Source: Melanocharis versteri
Lineage: Eukaryota > Chordata > Aves > Passeriformes > Melanocharitidae
Direction: 5' to 3'
Length of the DNA stretch: 64,000 nt
Assembly: GCA_013397845.1 (NCBI GenBank)
Contig: VZTG01002906.1
Span: forward strand, 114,980 to 178,979
In this document: positions 10,701 to 24,309 of the stretch, one piece after another
How positions within the stretch are numbered: the first letter of the stretch is position 1
Layout of the letters: the number at the start of each line of letters is the position of its first letter
Translations under genes and position numbers: made by a program
Notes under the pieces: model-generated
Told to the model about the DNA's origin: nothing
The model's database searches: none
Seen by the model: only the letters and a program-made list of their open reading frames with translations

Positions 10701-13448
10701 CCAAGAGCTCTCCGGGACAACAAGCAAATCACTCACGTATTTTTCATGTTTTTCTTAGATGGTGAAGTTTTAATTCCATGTCCTGGGAAAAAGAGCGTTC
10801 CCTAAATTTGTCAGCAAAGTTGAGATGTGTATGAATGAGAGAGCTGGGCAGGAGCTCCCACCCCACACCCTCAGTGTGACTCTCCCCTCTCTCCCTGCCT
10901 CCAGGCCACGGGGGTGCCTTGGACAGCTGGGCCCTTTCTGTGCAGAACGAGGGAGGTCCATCCAGGGTTGCACTGAGCAGCCAGGGTAGGTGCAGTTAGT
11001 TCAGAGCTTTTGGTGCTCTTCAAGACTTTCAGAAAGGCCTTAAATTCTTCAGAGCCTTACAGAAATTACAAGAAATTTAGTTTTGTTTTTCTCAGACTTT
11101 GTAAGGTTGACCAAAATATTTGGCACATGAAGCTTGACTTCAGCCCCTGGTGTACTTTCTTTGAGAGAAAATCTACAAAACTCTTGTCTCTTGCTCTCTC
11201 ATTCAGTTGCATGTGTTGCTTTTCTTCTGGGACCGAAACCAAAAGCACTGAAGTGCAGAGAAAAAATATCTTCCTGGGTCTTCCTCACCCCATGAAAAAT
11301 GGAGCTGTTAGGGTTGCTGGGAGTGAAAGCAGTCCCTCTCTCTCAGTCCCCCCAGCTTACTGCTGGCCTTGTGTCTCTGCTGGGAGAGACTGGCTGATCC
11401 AACCAGTCCTTTTGTGTCTCACCATGGAGCTCTGGTGATCACGCTCTGGCAGCCAGAGGCCACCTCTGACATGTCCTGCTGCTCCTCTGCGAGCTGGGCT
11501 CAGGCAGGTCAAGAAACCCTGCCCAGAAAACCATGAGTAAAGTATCAGAACTGGTGAAAGGCACCATCTTACGGTACCTGGCCAACAGTTCACCTGTGTC
11601 TCCGTGGTCTCTAAGACCTTGTGTCTCAACTTCGCAGCCTGGAGAGTGCTGGAGGAGATGGAGAGGAAGGAATCAACACGGAAAGTAAAACAGCTAATTC
11701 CTTGTTTCATTTCCTGAGAAATAAGAGAAGATTTTTGCAGCTAATGAATTATTTCTCAAAACACTAGTCATAGCTGCAGGCAGCATTAGCTTCAAGTTTC
11801 CCAATGAGCAAGAATCACTTATGTACTGTTTTAAAATTCTAATGTATTTTCATTTGCTGTAGCTCAACCCTAACATGACTGGGGGTCTGGAAAGTGGCCA
11901 GAAGAAGTAGCCATGTTTCCAACAGATTACTTTCTCCTCAGATGAAGCAGTGGAAAGCAGTTCCTGGATCCTATTGAAGCCTGGGGCTACCAATTATCTC
12001 AGCAGAGAGGCTCCAGAGCCCTTTGTTAGCGCTGGGGGCAGGCGATTTCAACTAAGCAGAAAAATTGGTTGTGTCAGAGGTTAAATAGCTCTGCTGCTGC
12101 TTAAAAACAGGTTTGCTCTGGACTTCAGAGGCACTGGGGTTTCTGCCTCCTTTTCAAAGAAACCCTACGGCAAATCTGGAGGCAAAACCCAGGCAGGAAT
12201 GTGGGCTGGAATGTAGTGATCCAGCAGCACATGATCCCCTCCCTGTCCCAGGGCGGCAGGTGGTGGCTTGAAGTCCCACCTCCCACCCAGAGCTGAGGCT
12301 GGGGCACAGGGAAGAGGGAAGAGGGAAGGTGCTGCTCTGGCAGAGTCTCCAGGGCTGGGCTGGCTTGCCGTGGCACTGCTCAGTGACTGAGGGATGCGTC
12401 ATCTGAGAGAAAAAGAGGAACAGATGGTAGAGGGAGTTACAGTGGGAGGAAAACCCAATTAGAAATCCCAGCATGGTTTGTGTTGGGGATATGGATCTTA
12501 TACCTTAAGTAACAGCCAGGAAAAGAGAGATACCAGGCTTTGTCACCCATGGTGGAGAAAATTCTTGTTTCAGGCAGAGAATGATATGAAAAAAACTTTG
12601 CTAAAGCTTCTGGGAGATTCTTCTCTGAAAGGAGAGTGAATGAGGGAGATACAGAATAGGAGAGATGGACTTAATATGTCCAGTGTGTGGGCTCAGTGTT
12701 CCAATAGAAGTTTTTTAGCTTCCCCCTCCTGGAAGAATGTTTAATAGTTAAAACAGCAGCCTGAGAGTTGGAAGTCTGTAATCCTACCCCTGGGGATATC
12801 CCCAGCCCCTCCTGGCATAAGCACCTTGCCATCAGTCTTGGAGGCAGTCACTCCCACCCGGTTTTGGCCATTCAGAAGTTAATTTTCAGAAGCGGACAGC
12901 ATTCCGTGAGCTGAACTCGGGCAGCGGCACCTCAGCCTCAGCTGCTGTAAAATCTCTCATCGCTGAGACGGAGTTCACAACTTTTTGTCACGCACAGGGC
13001 TGGGGCTGCCTGGGAAACACTCCTCCTTGGGAGGGGGCCAAGCACCGGCTCTTGGAGTCCAGAGACTGTGAAAAGGCCAAAGACAGCACATTTCAAGCTC
13101 TCAGCAAGTGCTTAGGGGATGCTGGACTCAAATTCAGCAGGGACAGCGGCTGCGGGAAGGGAACTGTTCTGAACAGGGTTCGTGGGCAGCTCTCTGTGTC
13201 CAGAGCGGGAGCAAACAACGCCCCAGCCCTGCTCACTCGTGCACCTGGGGGGCATTTTGCTTGCAAATACAAACCCTGAAGGCCAGAAAGCCCCGAGCTG
13301 TGTTCTGCCGTGCTGTTGTGGCACTGCCCCCGCTGAGCTCACAGTGGTGCCGCAGCCCTGCCCTGCCCAGCCCTGGCACAGCGGGAGGAGGTTTCACCTT
13401 CCCCGGCTGCTGTCAGAGCCATTCCCGTCCCGCAGCGCTGCCGCAGGT

Positions 13449-13652
13449 GCAGGTGATGCTCTGCAGGTGATGCTCTGCAGGTGAGGCTCTGCAGGTGAGG
13501 CTGTGCAGGTGAGGCTCTGCAGGTGAGGCTGTGCAGGTGAGGCTCTGCAGGTGAGGCTCTGCAGGTGAGGCTCTGCAGGTGAGGCTGTGCAGGTGAGGCT
13601 CTGCAGGTGAGGCTGTGCAGGTGATGCTCTGCAGGTGAGGCTCTGCAGGTGA
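13449..13652 (+). repeat. 14-bp minisatellite, unit GCAGGTGAGGCTCT
   Basis: Fourteen full copies and one partial copy of a 14-bp unit are arranged head to tail. Variants swap GAGG for GATG and CTCT for CTGT. Because 14 is not a multiple of 3, the array stays open in several frames on the minus strand and yields artefact ORFs rich in LTCRASPAEPHLQS. Each unit carries CAG/GTGAGG or CAG/GTGATG, a near-consensus splice donor on the plus strand. Confidence 0.95.
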
Positions 13653-15045
13653 ACTGCACAGCGCTGCTGAGACAAACTGCTCGTTGGAGGGCAAGGAACA
13701 GGGTACATGTGCTGGGAGCAGAATGAGGAACAGGGACTGAGCAAGAAAGAGAGATTTCTGGTTTCATTCCATTCATTAATGGAATGAAATAAAAAAAAAA
13801 ACTTAATAACATGAGATATGGGAAAATTAATGTATTTTTGCTCATTCTTTCTCACTCAGCATTTTTTCCCAAATAATTATATTTCTGCCTGGTGCTACAC
13901 TGAATTACCTTGCTGAATACACCATATAGGTCTCAGATCACAGACTAATGTCGATAAATTCTTATGAAACAGATATGTGTTTTCTGAGGGGTGCTCCAGA
14001 ACAAAGGGTCAGGGGTAAACACAGGACCAGAGCTCACTGTCCTGTTATGACCACCAAGTCAGCCTAGAAACTCACAGAAGCAACCCTGGTGGAAAGGATT
14101 GCCCATCCTTAAAGCTTTTTGTTCTCTATAAAAAAGTCCAAGAAATGCTGTTTGGTGAGTTTATTCTGGAACTTATGAGAGTATCAGTTGCACAAACTTT
14201 TCCTGATGTAGGCATATATTAATAAAACTGCAACACGGTATGGGGTGCTTGGTGTCCTGGAAATCCTCTTTAAGTACCTCAGTGTCTATAAATCTTCCTG
14301 CAGCTGGGGGTATGGCCCAGCATATCCCATCTCAGCTTCCACCCATCCACCCCGCCACCAGAATAGCAAAAGTATTTAGTTGGGAAACAGGCACTTACAA
14401 AATCCTTCCTTCACTTTCTCTTCATTTCTGTTACATAAATTCTGTATTTCCTGGAATAGAGGCTCTGAACTGCTGAACTCAGTCTGAAGGCAACCCAGAT
14501 AACGAGCTCATTTACATTAATAAGAAATCAGCTGTTCCTTTTTGCTGGATTCCCAGGGGAGCAGCTGGTGGTCTGCTTTTTCCATGCAGCCATTCTCCTC
14601 CATACTGAAATGCCTCAGAAATATTTGCCTGAAAATGTTACTGGAAACCAAAACCGCTGATGTGAAAAACAAATACAGAAAACCAAGGACTGTTCTGGTG
14701 AATGAGACCTTTGGAAAGTGGTCAAATACTTTGGATATTATTCAATAGTTGTATTCAAGCCTCATGGCTCTAAATTTACATTTTCTCATGTCCGGATCAA
14801 TCTTCACCTCCCTGTCCCCAAGCGTTCTCCTCTCCACTCTTCAGGACAGTGCTAAAAGCTGCAGCACTGTGTGGTTCATTTTAAGACTAATTATCACCAG
14901 GGCATGAAAACAGCATTTTACATTATGTACTTTTGGGCTTGCACACAGACCAATTCATTTTAGCTTCAATTATTACTAACCACGTCTGCCAACATTAAAA
15001 AAATGGTACTGGGTACAGCAAAGTGTAAACGATGGTTTTTTAAAA

Positions 15046-15168
15046 TAATCTATATCTATTTTCTATAGATGTAGATGTATATCTTTTATGTATCTATAGA
15101 TATGTATCTATAAAACTAATAGGTATATAAATAAATGTATATAGATCTATAGATCCAGATAAAAAAGA
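15046..15168. repeat. AT-rich low-complexity stretch with repeated ATCTATAGAT
   Basis: The sequence is built of degenerate TATAGAT and ATCTAT units, self-complementary in many registers. It is best described as an AT-rich simple repeat with cruciform potential. No gene was seen in it. Confidence 0.7.
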
Positions 15169-17483
15169 TAAAAATCTAAAAAATTAGCAATGGGGGTTAA
15201 TTGTTTAATTATATAAGGATTAAACTCGATGCAATGTTGCACATATTTGCTTTTATTTTTCAAAACTCAGGTTAATGCTCAGTACTTGTGTTTCCAACTA
15301 GAAACCACACACTTTCATTGCTGTGACACATTAGTCTCAGCTTCTGCCTGGATGGTTGAAAATGATACTCTGGGGCCAAGTTACCTCTAAATGATCTTGC
15401 TTGCTGAATAATAATGATGTTGCATCTCTTAGTAGCCCAATTTCCTTACAGAAATAGGAAGGAAGGTAAGTAAGTAGAAGGAGGCAGTATGGAAGAATCT
15501 AATCCATATTTTATAAATCCCTTGTAAATTATTTATATTATTACTGCATCTTCTGAAATGATCAAAATACATTGAAAAGCTGACCCTTTCCTCATGTTTA
15601 TCCGTGCTGAAGTGCCTAAAGATCTTCTTTGGGCTTGGTGACACAATATGGTGTTGGATGGGAGTAGAAACGTCCCTGGAGAGGGCAGTGACATCCCGAG
15701 GAAGGGCTGTGCTGCACGTTCAGCCCAACTTCCAGCACTGCATGCCAAGTTAAACTCTGGAAAAACTCCTCTGGGTTTATTAAAGAAAGAATTGAAAGCA
15801 GTACAGTTCAGTGCCCATGGCTGCTCTTCTGGGACCCTCTGCCCTGCGGGGTGATGGGATGAGCCCCAGCAGTGCTGGGGGAGCCACTGGGACTCAGTGC
15901 CCTGACTTGGGTGTGCACTCCTCGCCAGATGGCTTTGTTTGATTAACCTTTGGGACTGTTGGCTGTCTCCTGGCTCGGTGTGAGGCAGACATCACCTTGC
16001 TCTGGGTGCTCCAAAAGCAGATATTGTGGGTTTGTAGGTGGTTTAGAGGATGGTGTGCAACAAAGAAACAAAAAGCTTCCTAGTTCAACCTAAATAAGAA
16101 CAATCAAAGGAAAATCCATTCAGGTGGGTAAGAAGAGATGGTGAGGTTGTTTCTGAATGAGCTAGAGAGAAGAGGTGCCTGAGGATGTGGGCTGGAGGAG
16201 GCGGAGAGGAGTGGAAAAGCTCCTGCATTTCACTGAAATGCTCTGGTGTTGATACAAAATGAAATGCACAGGTGGTGGCCCCAGTAACTTCTGGCAGCTG
16301 GTGCTGAGCAGGCAGAGCTGAGCTGCCACTGGAGACTGGGCTGGGGTCCCTGCTTTCCACAGGGGTCACTTTAACCTGCTCCAGTCAGTGCCTGGGCTTA
16401 GCATAATAAAGCATGTGCAGTTATGGGGCCGAGGGCGTGTGGGATGAAGGGCCCAGGCAAGGCAAGGCAAATTTCTGTAGTATATGCTAACTAGGGCAAA
16501 AATATTTCCTATCTAGAGATTTGGGACACAATAATGAACCACCACGCCTCAGGAGATAGACATTATTTTAATTGACTTGATAAAGTAAATCAACCCATAG
16601 AGAAAACCTCCTTGGACAGTATAATTACAGATACTGGGTTATAACTCATGAGCTTGCACGCTTGGGCTGGCAGGCAAATAACAAGAGAAGTCATTAGCAG
16701 AAAGTGAAAAAGGAAGACATATGTTATAGGAATTTATCCACTTTCTAATTCTTCATTTGTAAACTTCCTTTCATGTTCAGTGCCTTAGTCTTCTTAGATG
16801 TCACTGTCATTGCTTGTGATGAAACAACTAATCATTTAGATTTTTCTTATGAAGACCTAAACTGAAAATGAACACAAGCAAATGCAGAACCGTGTCATTA
16901 AATGCATGGACTTCTGTGATATTTGTCCAGTTGTGCGTTTAACTTTCTGTTTTTCTTTTGCAACTGTATGAAGTGAGATGTAGAACTGCACTGTGCACTT
17001 AGTCTTTTTCCTTGGATTTGTATGTGCAGGAACCTGTCAGGGTATATGGAGTGCAGAACCACAAACAGGCAGATGGTCTGGATAGAACATGTGCTTGCTT
17101 GGTCCTTGTTCTTCTCATTTTTTAATGGCCATAAATCAAGGTCTCCATAAACCAGGGGGTTCACATTAAAGCTTTGAAGACTCTTACAGAAATAGCATTC
17201 CAATATAAAACAATATTTGATGTAATAAACTTAGAAAATATTCCTGAGCAGTTTGAATTACCTTTGCTCTGATGACTTGCATAATTTAGCCAACCCAATC
17301 TAATGGAGCAGAAAACCACAGTGACTCTCTGAGAAAGCCCATTTCTGTCTTTAGTAGCAGCCAAAGCAGCCTGTTTGTCTAATTTTCACACCCAGAGCTT
17401 CTTGTCTCCAAACATCAGCTGTTCTCCCATCTGCATCTGGTTTTACATCTGCATCAAGATGCTGTTCTCCTGGTATGGCACGA

Positions 17484-17967
17484 GTGCCAGGGAACACGTG
17501 TGTGCTGGGGATCATGTGTGTGTGCCAGGGATCCTGTGTGTGTGTGCCAGGGATCCTCTGTGTGTGTGTGCCAGGGATCCTCTGTGTGTGTGCCAGGGAA
17601 CACGTGTGTGCTGGGGATCATGTGTGTGTGCCAGGGATCCTGTGTGTGCCAGGGATCCTCTGTGTGTGCCAGGGAACACGTGTGTGCTGGAGATCATGTG
17701 TGTGTGCCAGGGATCCTGTGTGTGCCAGGGATCCTGTGTGTGTGTCAGTGATCCTGTGTGTGTGTGCCAGGGATCCTGTGTGTGCCAGGAATCCTGTGTG
17801 TGTGTCAGTGATCCTGTGTGTGCCAGGGATCCTGTGTGCGTGTCAGTGATCCTGTGTGTGCCAGGGATCCTGTGTGTGTGTCAGTGATCCTGTGTGTGTG
17901 TCAGTGATCCTGTGTGTGTGTGCCAGGGATCCTGTGTGTGTGCCAGGAATCCTGTGTGTGCCAGGCA
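17484..17967. repeat. TG-rich minisatellite, unit near CCAGGGATCCTGTGTGTG
   Basis: About 480 bases consist of variable-length units mixing (TG)n runs with a GCCAGGGATCC or GTCAGTGATCC core. Higher-order blocks containing GGAACACGTGTGTGCTGG recur at 17493, 17598 and 17673. The array is open in all plus frames and several minus frames, so the cysteine and valine-rich frames across it are artefacts. It sits about 340 bases past the probable distal end of the KCNB1 transcript. Confidence 0.9.
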
Positions 17968-18309
17968 CTCCGTGGGTGCTGCACGTCCCTGGTGTGCACA
18001 GAGGAGCTGGGGATGCCCCGGAGCCCAGCCCGGCCGTGGTGCCGCGAGGTGTGGATGGATTGTGTCCATGTAGGGAGAGGACTGAAGGTTTCTGCACTGG
18101 ATCTGTCAGACTTCAAACAGGAGGTGTCAGGCTCGGCACGGCTTTCCTGACTCATGGCCTGAGCCGTGAACAATAGCATATGTCTAAACCTGCTGTCAGC
18201 TGCAACGAGCTGAAGCAGGAACTCAGTGCCAGCCAATGGGAGTTATATTTTTGGCCAGTAAATGTGACCATGAAACAGAGCAATAAAGGTTTAGGTTTTT
18301 CCATTCCTT

Positions 18310-18319
18310 TTTATTTATT
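18310..18319 (-). terminator. KCNB1: Candidate distal poly(A) signal of KCNB1 (overlapping AATAAA pair)
   Basis: On the minus strand the sequence AAATAAATAAAA holds two overlapping AATAAA hexamers. Downstream on the same strand comes a T-rich stretch around CTTTATTGCTCTGTTTC. It is the last strong signal before the TG-rich array. Confidence 0.4.
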
Positions 18320-18720
18320 TCTGTAGGCTGTAGTAAGGGACCATTGCTTTAAAACCCTTAGACATTTGGACATATTTTACAAGACAGTACAGTTTCTGAA
18401 TGTCACACATTGATCACAGTTTCATACTATTACATGCATATAAAGACACGGATTTTTTTTAATAATTTGTTTTACAGAAACAACTGGAGAGGTCAATAAA
18501 CTTCAACAAAGAATGACTAAATCAAAGTTACAAAAAATGTAAGACTCTAAGTACACTAGTATATGGCTAATGTTGCTGTAATCACCCCAAAGTGCGAGGG
18601 CATTGAAACATTTCTTAAAAGGGAAGAAAACATCTGCTGGTGCATTGGACAGTGAATTCCAATATAACCCAATGAAGAAATTGTGCAGGACATGCTGGAT
18701 CTGCTGGGCACAAGCACTGC

Positions 18721-18746
18721 CCTTCCTTCCTTCCTTCCTTCCTTCC
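18721..18746. repeat. (CCTT)n simple repeat
   Basis: Six and a half uninterrupted CCTT tetramers lie within the probable KCNB1 3' UTR. On the transcript strand they read as a purine tract of AAGG units. Confidence 0.9.
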
Positions 18747-21700
18747 ACGCTGAACTGGGTTCTCCATTGATTCCCCATTGCGCAGGTTAAAAAATAACCC
18801 AGTGCGAGGCAATGGAGAAACCAGTCCTCATCTGCCCTTTCTGGGTCACAGTCAGTTTCAGTTTCCAGCTATAAAAGCAATTTGATCTACATGTACCAGC
18901 AGAGCCACAGGAAACACATTTTCCAGTTTTTATTTGTCATTAAGTATCACTTTCTTTTTTAAAAAGACCCCCACAGCTTTCCTGTCCTTCAGTGACTGTG
19001 GATGCTTGCGGCTGCCCTTTGGAGATGTCACTGGGAAGCCTTTGCCTGGCTCAGGGGCCCTGCAGGTCCTGGGCTTTTGCAGGAGGAGACCCGGGCTGGT
19101 CCCGGCCCCGGTGCCCTCGGGCACGGGGACATCACTGAGGAGCACTCGCAGCGGGGACTCGCTGATGTTTTCTCCCTTTTCCGAAACTGCTTCACTGGCC
19201 TGAGGAGAGAGCAGGATTCTGCTGCAGGAAGTGGGGGTGTATTTTTTTTAATGCTAATCTAGTTGGAAAGCAAGTTTGGTTGGTAGCTGTGGCTGGCCTT
19301 TCTGAGTACAGTATCATGGCTTCAAAATTCAAAGTAGAATGGAGATGGTGCTCCCCCACCCTCCCCCCAAACACACCAGTGGGGAATGGTTCAGTGCAAA
19401 AGTAATTTTCTGCACCGACCACCAAAAAGCCAGAGAATGGGAAAAAAAATGTTCGTCAACAAGCCAACAAAACTGACATAAACAAATCCCAGGGGTTGCA
19501 GGAGCCAACACATGGCTAATGGTATGTGGAGGCAGTAAAACATAACAGGAAGAAGAGTCATAAATGGCAGAGCTCCTAAATGAAAAACACAGAGTAGAGA
19601 AGAACGGATGAATGGTCTTAAATGTAGATTATCAACAGGACCAGAGGTTGTGCCACAATTCAAAGTAACCCACGGCCCCTCTGCTAGCAGTGTCCTCAGG
19701 CTTCAGGAAGTCCCTGGACCGAGGGCTGAGAGCATTGAACTGTGGGGCTGAGGTTGGGATCCTGCTGTAGGGACAGTCACCTGTGAGTCTGGGATGCTGC
19801 TTGTGGCATCAAGTCCACAAAGAGTGAGCTGTGGCGGGATGCTCAGTCGTGTCTGGAATGATGGTCACCCTCTTGCCTGAAGGATTCTCCCCTTTCCCAG
19901 GCTTTCACTGACCTGCCTCTGTTTCCCATTCCCTCACCCCACTGGTTTCCAAGGAGGTGCTGTGGGAAGACACCTCCAGCCCTGAGGCCATACAAAGCTA
20001 TTAATTTTCCATTAGCTTGTAGAGATATGGGTCCAAATTCTTTACTGGTCTAAAGGGGGCACAGCTCCATTGGCCTCAATGGGCTTTAACTTACAGCAGC
20101 CAAGAATTTGGTGTTTAATATAAATTTGGCTCCCTGGCTTTCATGAGGCTCTAGTTTTGAGGGGTCTTTGTTCAGAGTTCAGCCTTATTATTAATTTTTG
20201 AAGGTAGTATCACTGCAGTCTTGGAAAGACCCCTTTAAAAATAAAGGTTAATCGTTGTTCAGTCCTACAGAGCATCAATAGTATTATTTCTAGTTAAAAG
20301 GAAAAAGGAAGGTTTTGCTTTCTCTTCTAAGCCTCTAAGACTGAAAACTTCTTGTGCGATGAAGCCAGAATCAAGCAAAGCAAAATTCAGAGTAGTATTT
20401 ACAGATATGAACACTTGTGGCACCCAACCATTGGTGTCAAAGGACACTTATTGTGGCTTAGGTAACACCAGCAACAAATGGGATGCACATCCTGGATGCA
20501 GACTTTCAGTTTTCCTAAGGTTTCCTTTGCCTGGCCGAGACAAAGTTTCAGTGCAAGAGCCTAAATGTGATCAGCATGGGGTGCGAGATGCGTGCTGGAA
20601 AATAATCATCTCTTCTGCAAAGGGCTGGGTGGCATTCGGGCCATTCCCGTCCTGGTGTGGCAGGGCAAAGTTAAGAGTGGTCTGACTAGAAGCTTTCTAT
20701 GGTTTTGTTGACTATGCTCTAACAACCTTGCTGACATGGAAGGTGCCTTTTGAAGGGATTTATGTGATCACTGATGGTAGATATGGCAGCCTATTGCATT
20801 AACTGCTTCCTAAAAAAGAAAAATCCCACCCAACTTTAATCCCTTCATTTGTGAACAGGTCTTGCTGATAATCACATGCAAAACTGGGTCTACTGGTTAT
20901 TCCTTTCATTCGAGCAATACCTGGACTTTCTGAAACATACACCTTTCCAAATTAAATCTGTTTCAGGTTTGTTGGCTATTATGGTAGGCATATAAGAAAA
21001 TCTCACAAACAAATGAAAGGAAATGGAACCAAAACTCCATCTTCGGCAAAAGCATGGTCACTGACCAAACTGCTGGGCAGAATCAAAAGGAAGTGTCTGT
21101 GCAGAGCTAGAGTGGGTCTGAAGCTCTTCATCGTGCTAAACTTCAACAGGCCATGAGATAGCTTCAGGATGAACATTTATCTCATGGACTATTTATTAAA
21201 TTCTTGTGAATATAGCTGTGGGTACAGCTATAAAGGAGCAAGGAAGATCATTAAGTAAGCAGATACATGGACAGATTTTACCATAACTAAATCAAAATCT
21301 GTTCCCTTTCTGAATATTTACATTTCTCATTCCTCCATAATTTTTTCTCATTTCCTGATTTTCTCTGGGACCAGAAAAAAAAATTTCAAAACCCAGTGGG
21401 AAATGAAAGTCTGGACACTTCTGTTTGAATCCAGGAAAAACTTCTCTGAAGGTGCCTGAGCATTGTCAAGTCACTGCCTTGAATAAAAGCCTAAATTTTG
21501 ATGCTTATCCCAACTCCATCATGCCACTGTTAGGACAATTAGATTAAAAACCTGTCTCTTCTTTCTGTTCTCAGCTTAATCAATGTAAATCTGGAGAAAC
21601 TGCAGCCAGCGATGTTGGGTGACCTTTCCCCTGCTGTCACCAAGGGCAGAGCCTGGCCCACTCCACGTTTCTCAGCAGGAACATCTCCGTTTCTACAGCC

Positions 21701-21956
21701 AGTCCCTGGTTAAAGTACCACAAACAGGAAAATACGAAAACATGACAACATCAGACAAACCCCATGACCTTTCACAGATGCACTTCCAGGAGGAATGTTG
21801 CAGGTGTTTATCAGAAAAAAAGAAAATAACAACAACAAAAAGGTTGGGGGATCAGCTGTGTAAATGAACACCGAGAGAGCATCTAATATATTATTCTGTA
21901 ATACAAAAAGAAGAAATCTGACTTGATTGCCCTATTATAAATTTGCTAAAAATACA

Positions 21957-21990
21957 GATATATATTTATATTTATATATATATATATAAT
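21957..21990. repeat. (TA)n / TATTTA simple repeat
   Basis: An alternating TA tract with TATTTA interruptions lies inside the probable KCNB1 3' UTR. It resembles an AU-rich element in composition, but it is a simple repeat. Confidence 0.8.
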
Positions 21991-23413
21991 TTTTTTAAAT
22001 CTGAACAGAAAAATAGACTACTCTGGAATGCATGAAAGTCACGTGACTTTTCCATACATCAGATACTTATAAAGCCAACACAATGGCAAGCAGGAGGTAC
22101 AGAGGTGACCAGGACATCTGTACTTTATTCAAGAACTATTTAAAGCCATATTCTCCCCAAATGGGTGATCCAGATGAACCCAAGGTAGCACTTGTTCTGT
22201 CTGATTACCATGAGCAGAGGTGACTGACCAAACACGGAGGAGTTGGGGCTGATTTGGAGCCCCAGGGAAGCCCATCTCACTGCGGCTGTGCAGGGGAGCA
22301 CCAGCGCCTCGCAGCCTCCTTCGCTCGGCTGATTCACCCAGGAATTGTAGGGTTTGCTTTAGAATGAGGTGTTCTGTGGAGCTTTCCAACAGAGAGAACG
22401 TGGCTTTAGAAACCTTGTCTTTGAAATGAGTTTTACATAACCTTGTTATTTACTATAAACTGTACCGGTCATAATTCTGTCAAGACATAAATATACAGTA
22501 GGTACAAATATTAACAATACATTACAATTTTACAGAAGAGAATACTGTTTTCCTTAGAAATGTGTATCTTATTAGCTGCAAGGGAAGAAAAGGCTACAGT
22601 TTATCACAGCCATAGTTGCCAAACAACCTGACCGCCTCAGATGTGTTTCTCATGACTCGCACAGGCAGAGATTCCCCGGCATTTGACACACGGCATGTTC
22701 AGGAAGGGAATGTGCGTTCCATGGATTTCTTTTCCTCTCTCTTGCTTTTGTTTTTTTCCTTTCTTCTACCTTTTTTTGACTCTCAAACCTTTCAGAAAAA
22801 TGTGGATTTCACAGGAGACTCTTTTATTTTGGGTTGGGTTTTTTTCTGTAAGTGTGCTTAGGTGAACTTTTTAAGAAAAGGCACTGAGAAATCTACTGCA
22901 AAGTCACTAATTTTTTCCTCTGTTCAAGGCTAAAACTCAAAGAGTCTTTAGCCTTCTGCTTAAGAAAACTGCACCTTCTCCTTCCACATACATGTATGTT
23001 CTATTTATATATATTTATAGGTATGTATTAAAAATTATGTTGATGGCGTAAGATACAAGCAAGTGCAAACATCACACATCCAGAGAGACCTTTCAGGTGT
23101 GATGTCTTCTGCAGCAGCAGGTGAGGCTCTGCCAGCTTGCTTGATACTTGGTGCACAGTAAATTTGCAGACCTGAATGCCAAATATCAGTGATTAAACCA
23201 CACGCTTTAGTGTGATGCAAGAGATGTTGCCTGTTTTCCCCAACTGCTATGAACTTTGGGAAACATGTATCAAACAAACAAAAATTAAATTGTCTTTCGA
23301 GGATCTAGAGGATTTGGTGAGCATTATGTTTTCAAAGCACTGCCTTTCCTTTGCAATGAGTACAGATTTAGTCTACCATAGCTTTAGGTTAGAGTAGATT
23401 TCCCAGTGCTTAC

Positions 23414-23455
23414 ATTATATATATATGTGTATTATGCACACACACACATATATAA
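23414..23455. repeat. (TA)n then (CA)n compound microsatellite
   Basis: ATATATATATGTGTATTATG passes into a (CA)n run and then into ATATATAAATA. It is a compound dinucleotide repeat in the probable KCNB1 3' UTR. Confidence 0.85.
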
Positions 23456-24309
23456 ATACATATTTTGTATTCAGACTTTATTTCATTAAAATAAATTAAA
23501 CATGCTTCCTTTTTAATTGGGCACAAAATGAGAGCTACATCTTCGTACACAAATAAGAAAGAAATGCTCTTCAAGCATATTATATGCTTAATTTTAAATT
23601 ATTTGCTTTCTATAAGAAATCTATAGGACTTTGGCTATTCAGACTTCAAAGGTAGATTTTTTAGTGATACTTTTGAATTTGGCTTTCAAAAGTGACTCAG
23701 TAAAATGCTACTTTAAAGGTAGGACTAAATAGATGACATAAGGTGTGTGTCATGAGCGATCACGCAAGGCAGACAGAGGGCCTTTGGTTACAAGGAGAGT
23801 TGCACCAGTTGACTATCAGATAAAAAATGATAGAATTGTTGATTTATACATTTTTGTCAGTGCCATCTATAAACCAAATACATCAATTTGGATGAGAGTG
23901 TGGTAAATACTACACTATATGGCTATATTTAAATACGTTCACTTTCGTGATATGTAAAATATGACTTTTTTTTCCACATGAAAGCATCAGCTCTAAAAAT
24001 ATTTTACTTGGAAATCACTATTACTTTATAAAAAAAAAATTCCCTGATTTTTCTTCTTTTTACATTTGTGCTGATGGCAGACATGACTGATCACTGAAAC
24101 ACAGAGATTATATTAAAACTGTTCTCTTTAAGATTTCTCGTTGCCGCTCTGTGGTCTCAGAAAGCCACAGAATAAATCAGTATTTAAAGCTTATCTGCTG
24201 GAAAGTTACTTTACTTTTTTCGTGACGACTCAATCTTATCCAGTATCTCAGCAATACGTCGGTTCCTCTAAGTACACTTGTATTTACTATGGCCAAATCC
24301 TACAGTCCT

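Larger units (their letters stand above)
3566..18289. other. Intergenic region between the two convergent genes
   Basis: About 14.7 kb lie between the probable 3' ends of the SBSPON-like gene and KCNB1. I see no supported exon. Open frames here are short, lack splice context and show no recognisable protein motif. The recognisable contents are a CR1 fragment (6070-6270), a long T run (5979-5998), a 14-bp minisatellite (13449-13652), an AT-rich palindromic stretch (15046-15168) and a TG-rich minisatellite (17484-17967). Human TERF1 lies between KCNB2 and SBSPON, but nothing like it is seen here. Confidence 0.6.

Noticed and set aside
13339..13855. Repeat-rich open frames on the minus strand (168, 153 and 93 codons)
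   Set aside because: They are translations of the 14-bp minisatellite in all three frames.
17375..18236. Cysteine- and valine-rich open frames across the TG array
   Set aside because: They come from the TG-rich minisatellite, open in all plus frames, and have no independent support.
3566..18289. Search for a TERF1-like gene between the two genes, as at the KCNB2 locus
   Set aside because: No frame with a TRF homology domain or Myb-type DNA-binding domain was seen.
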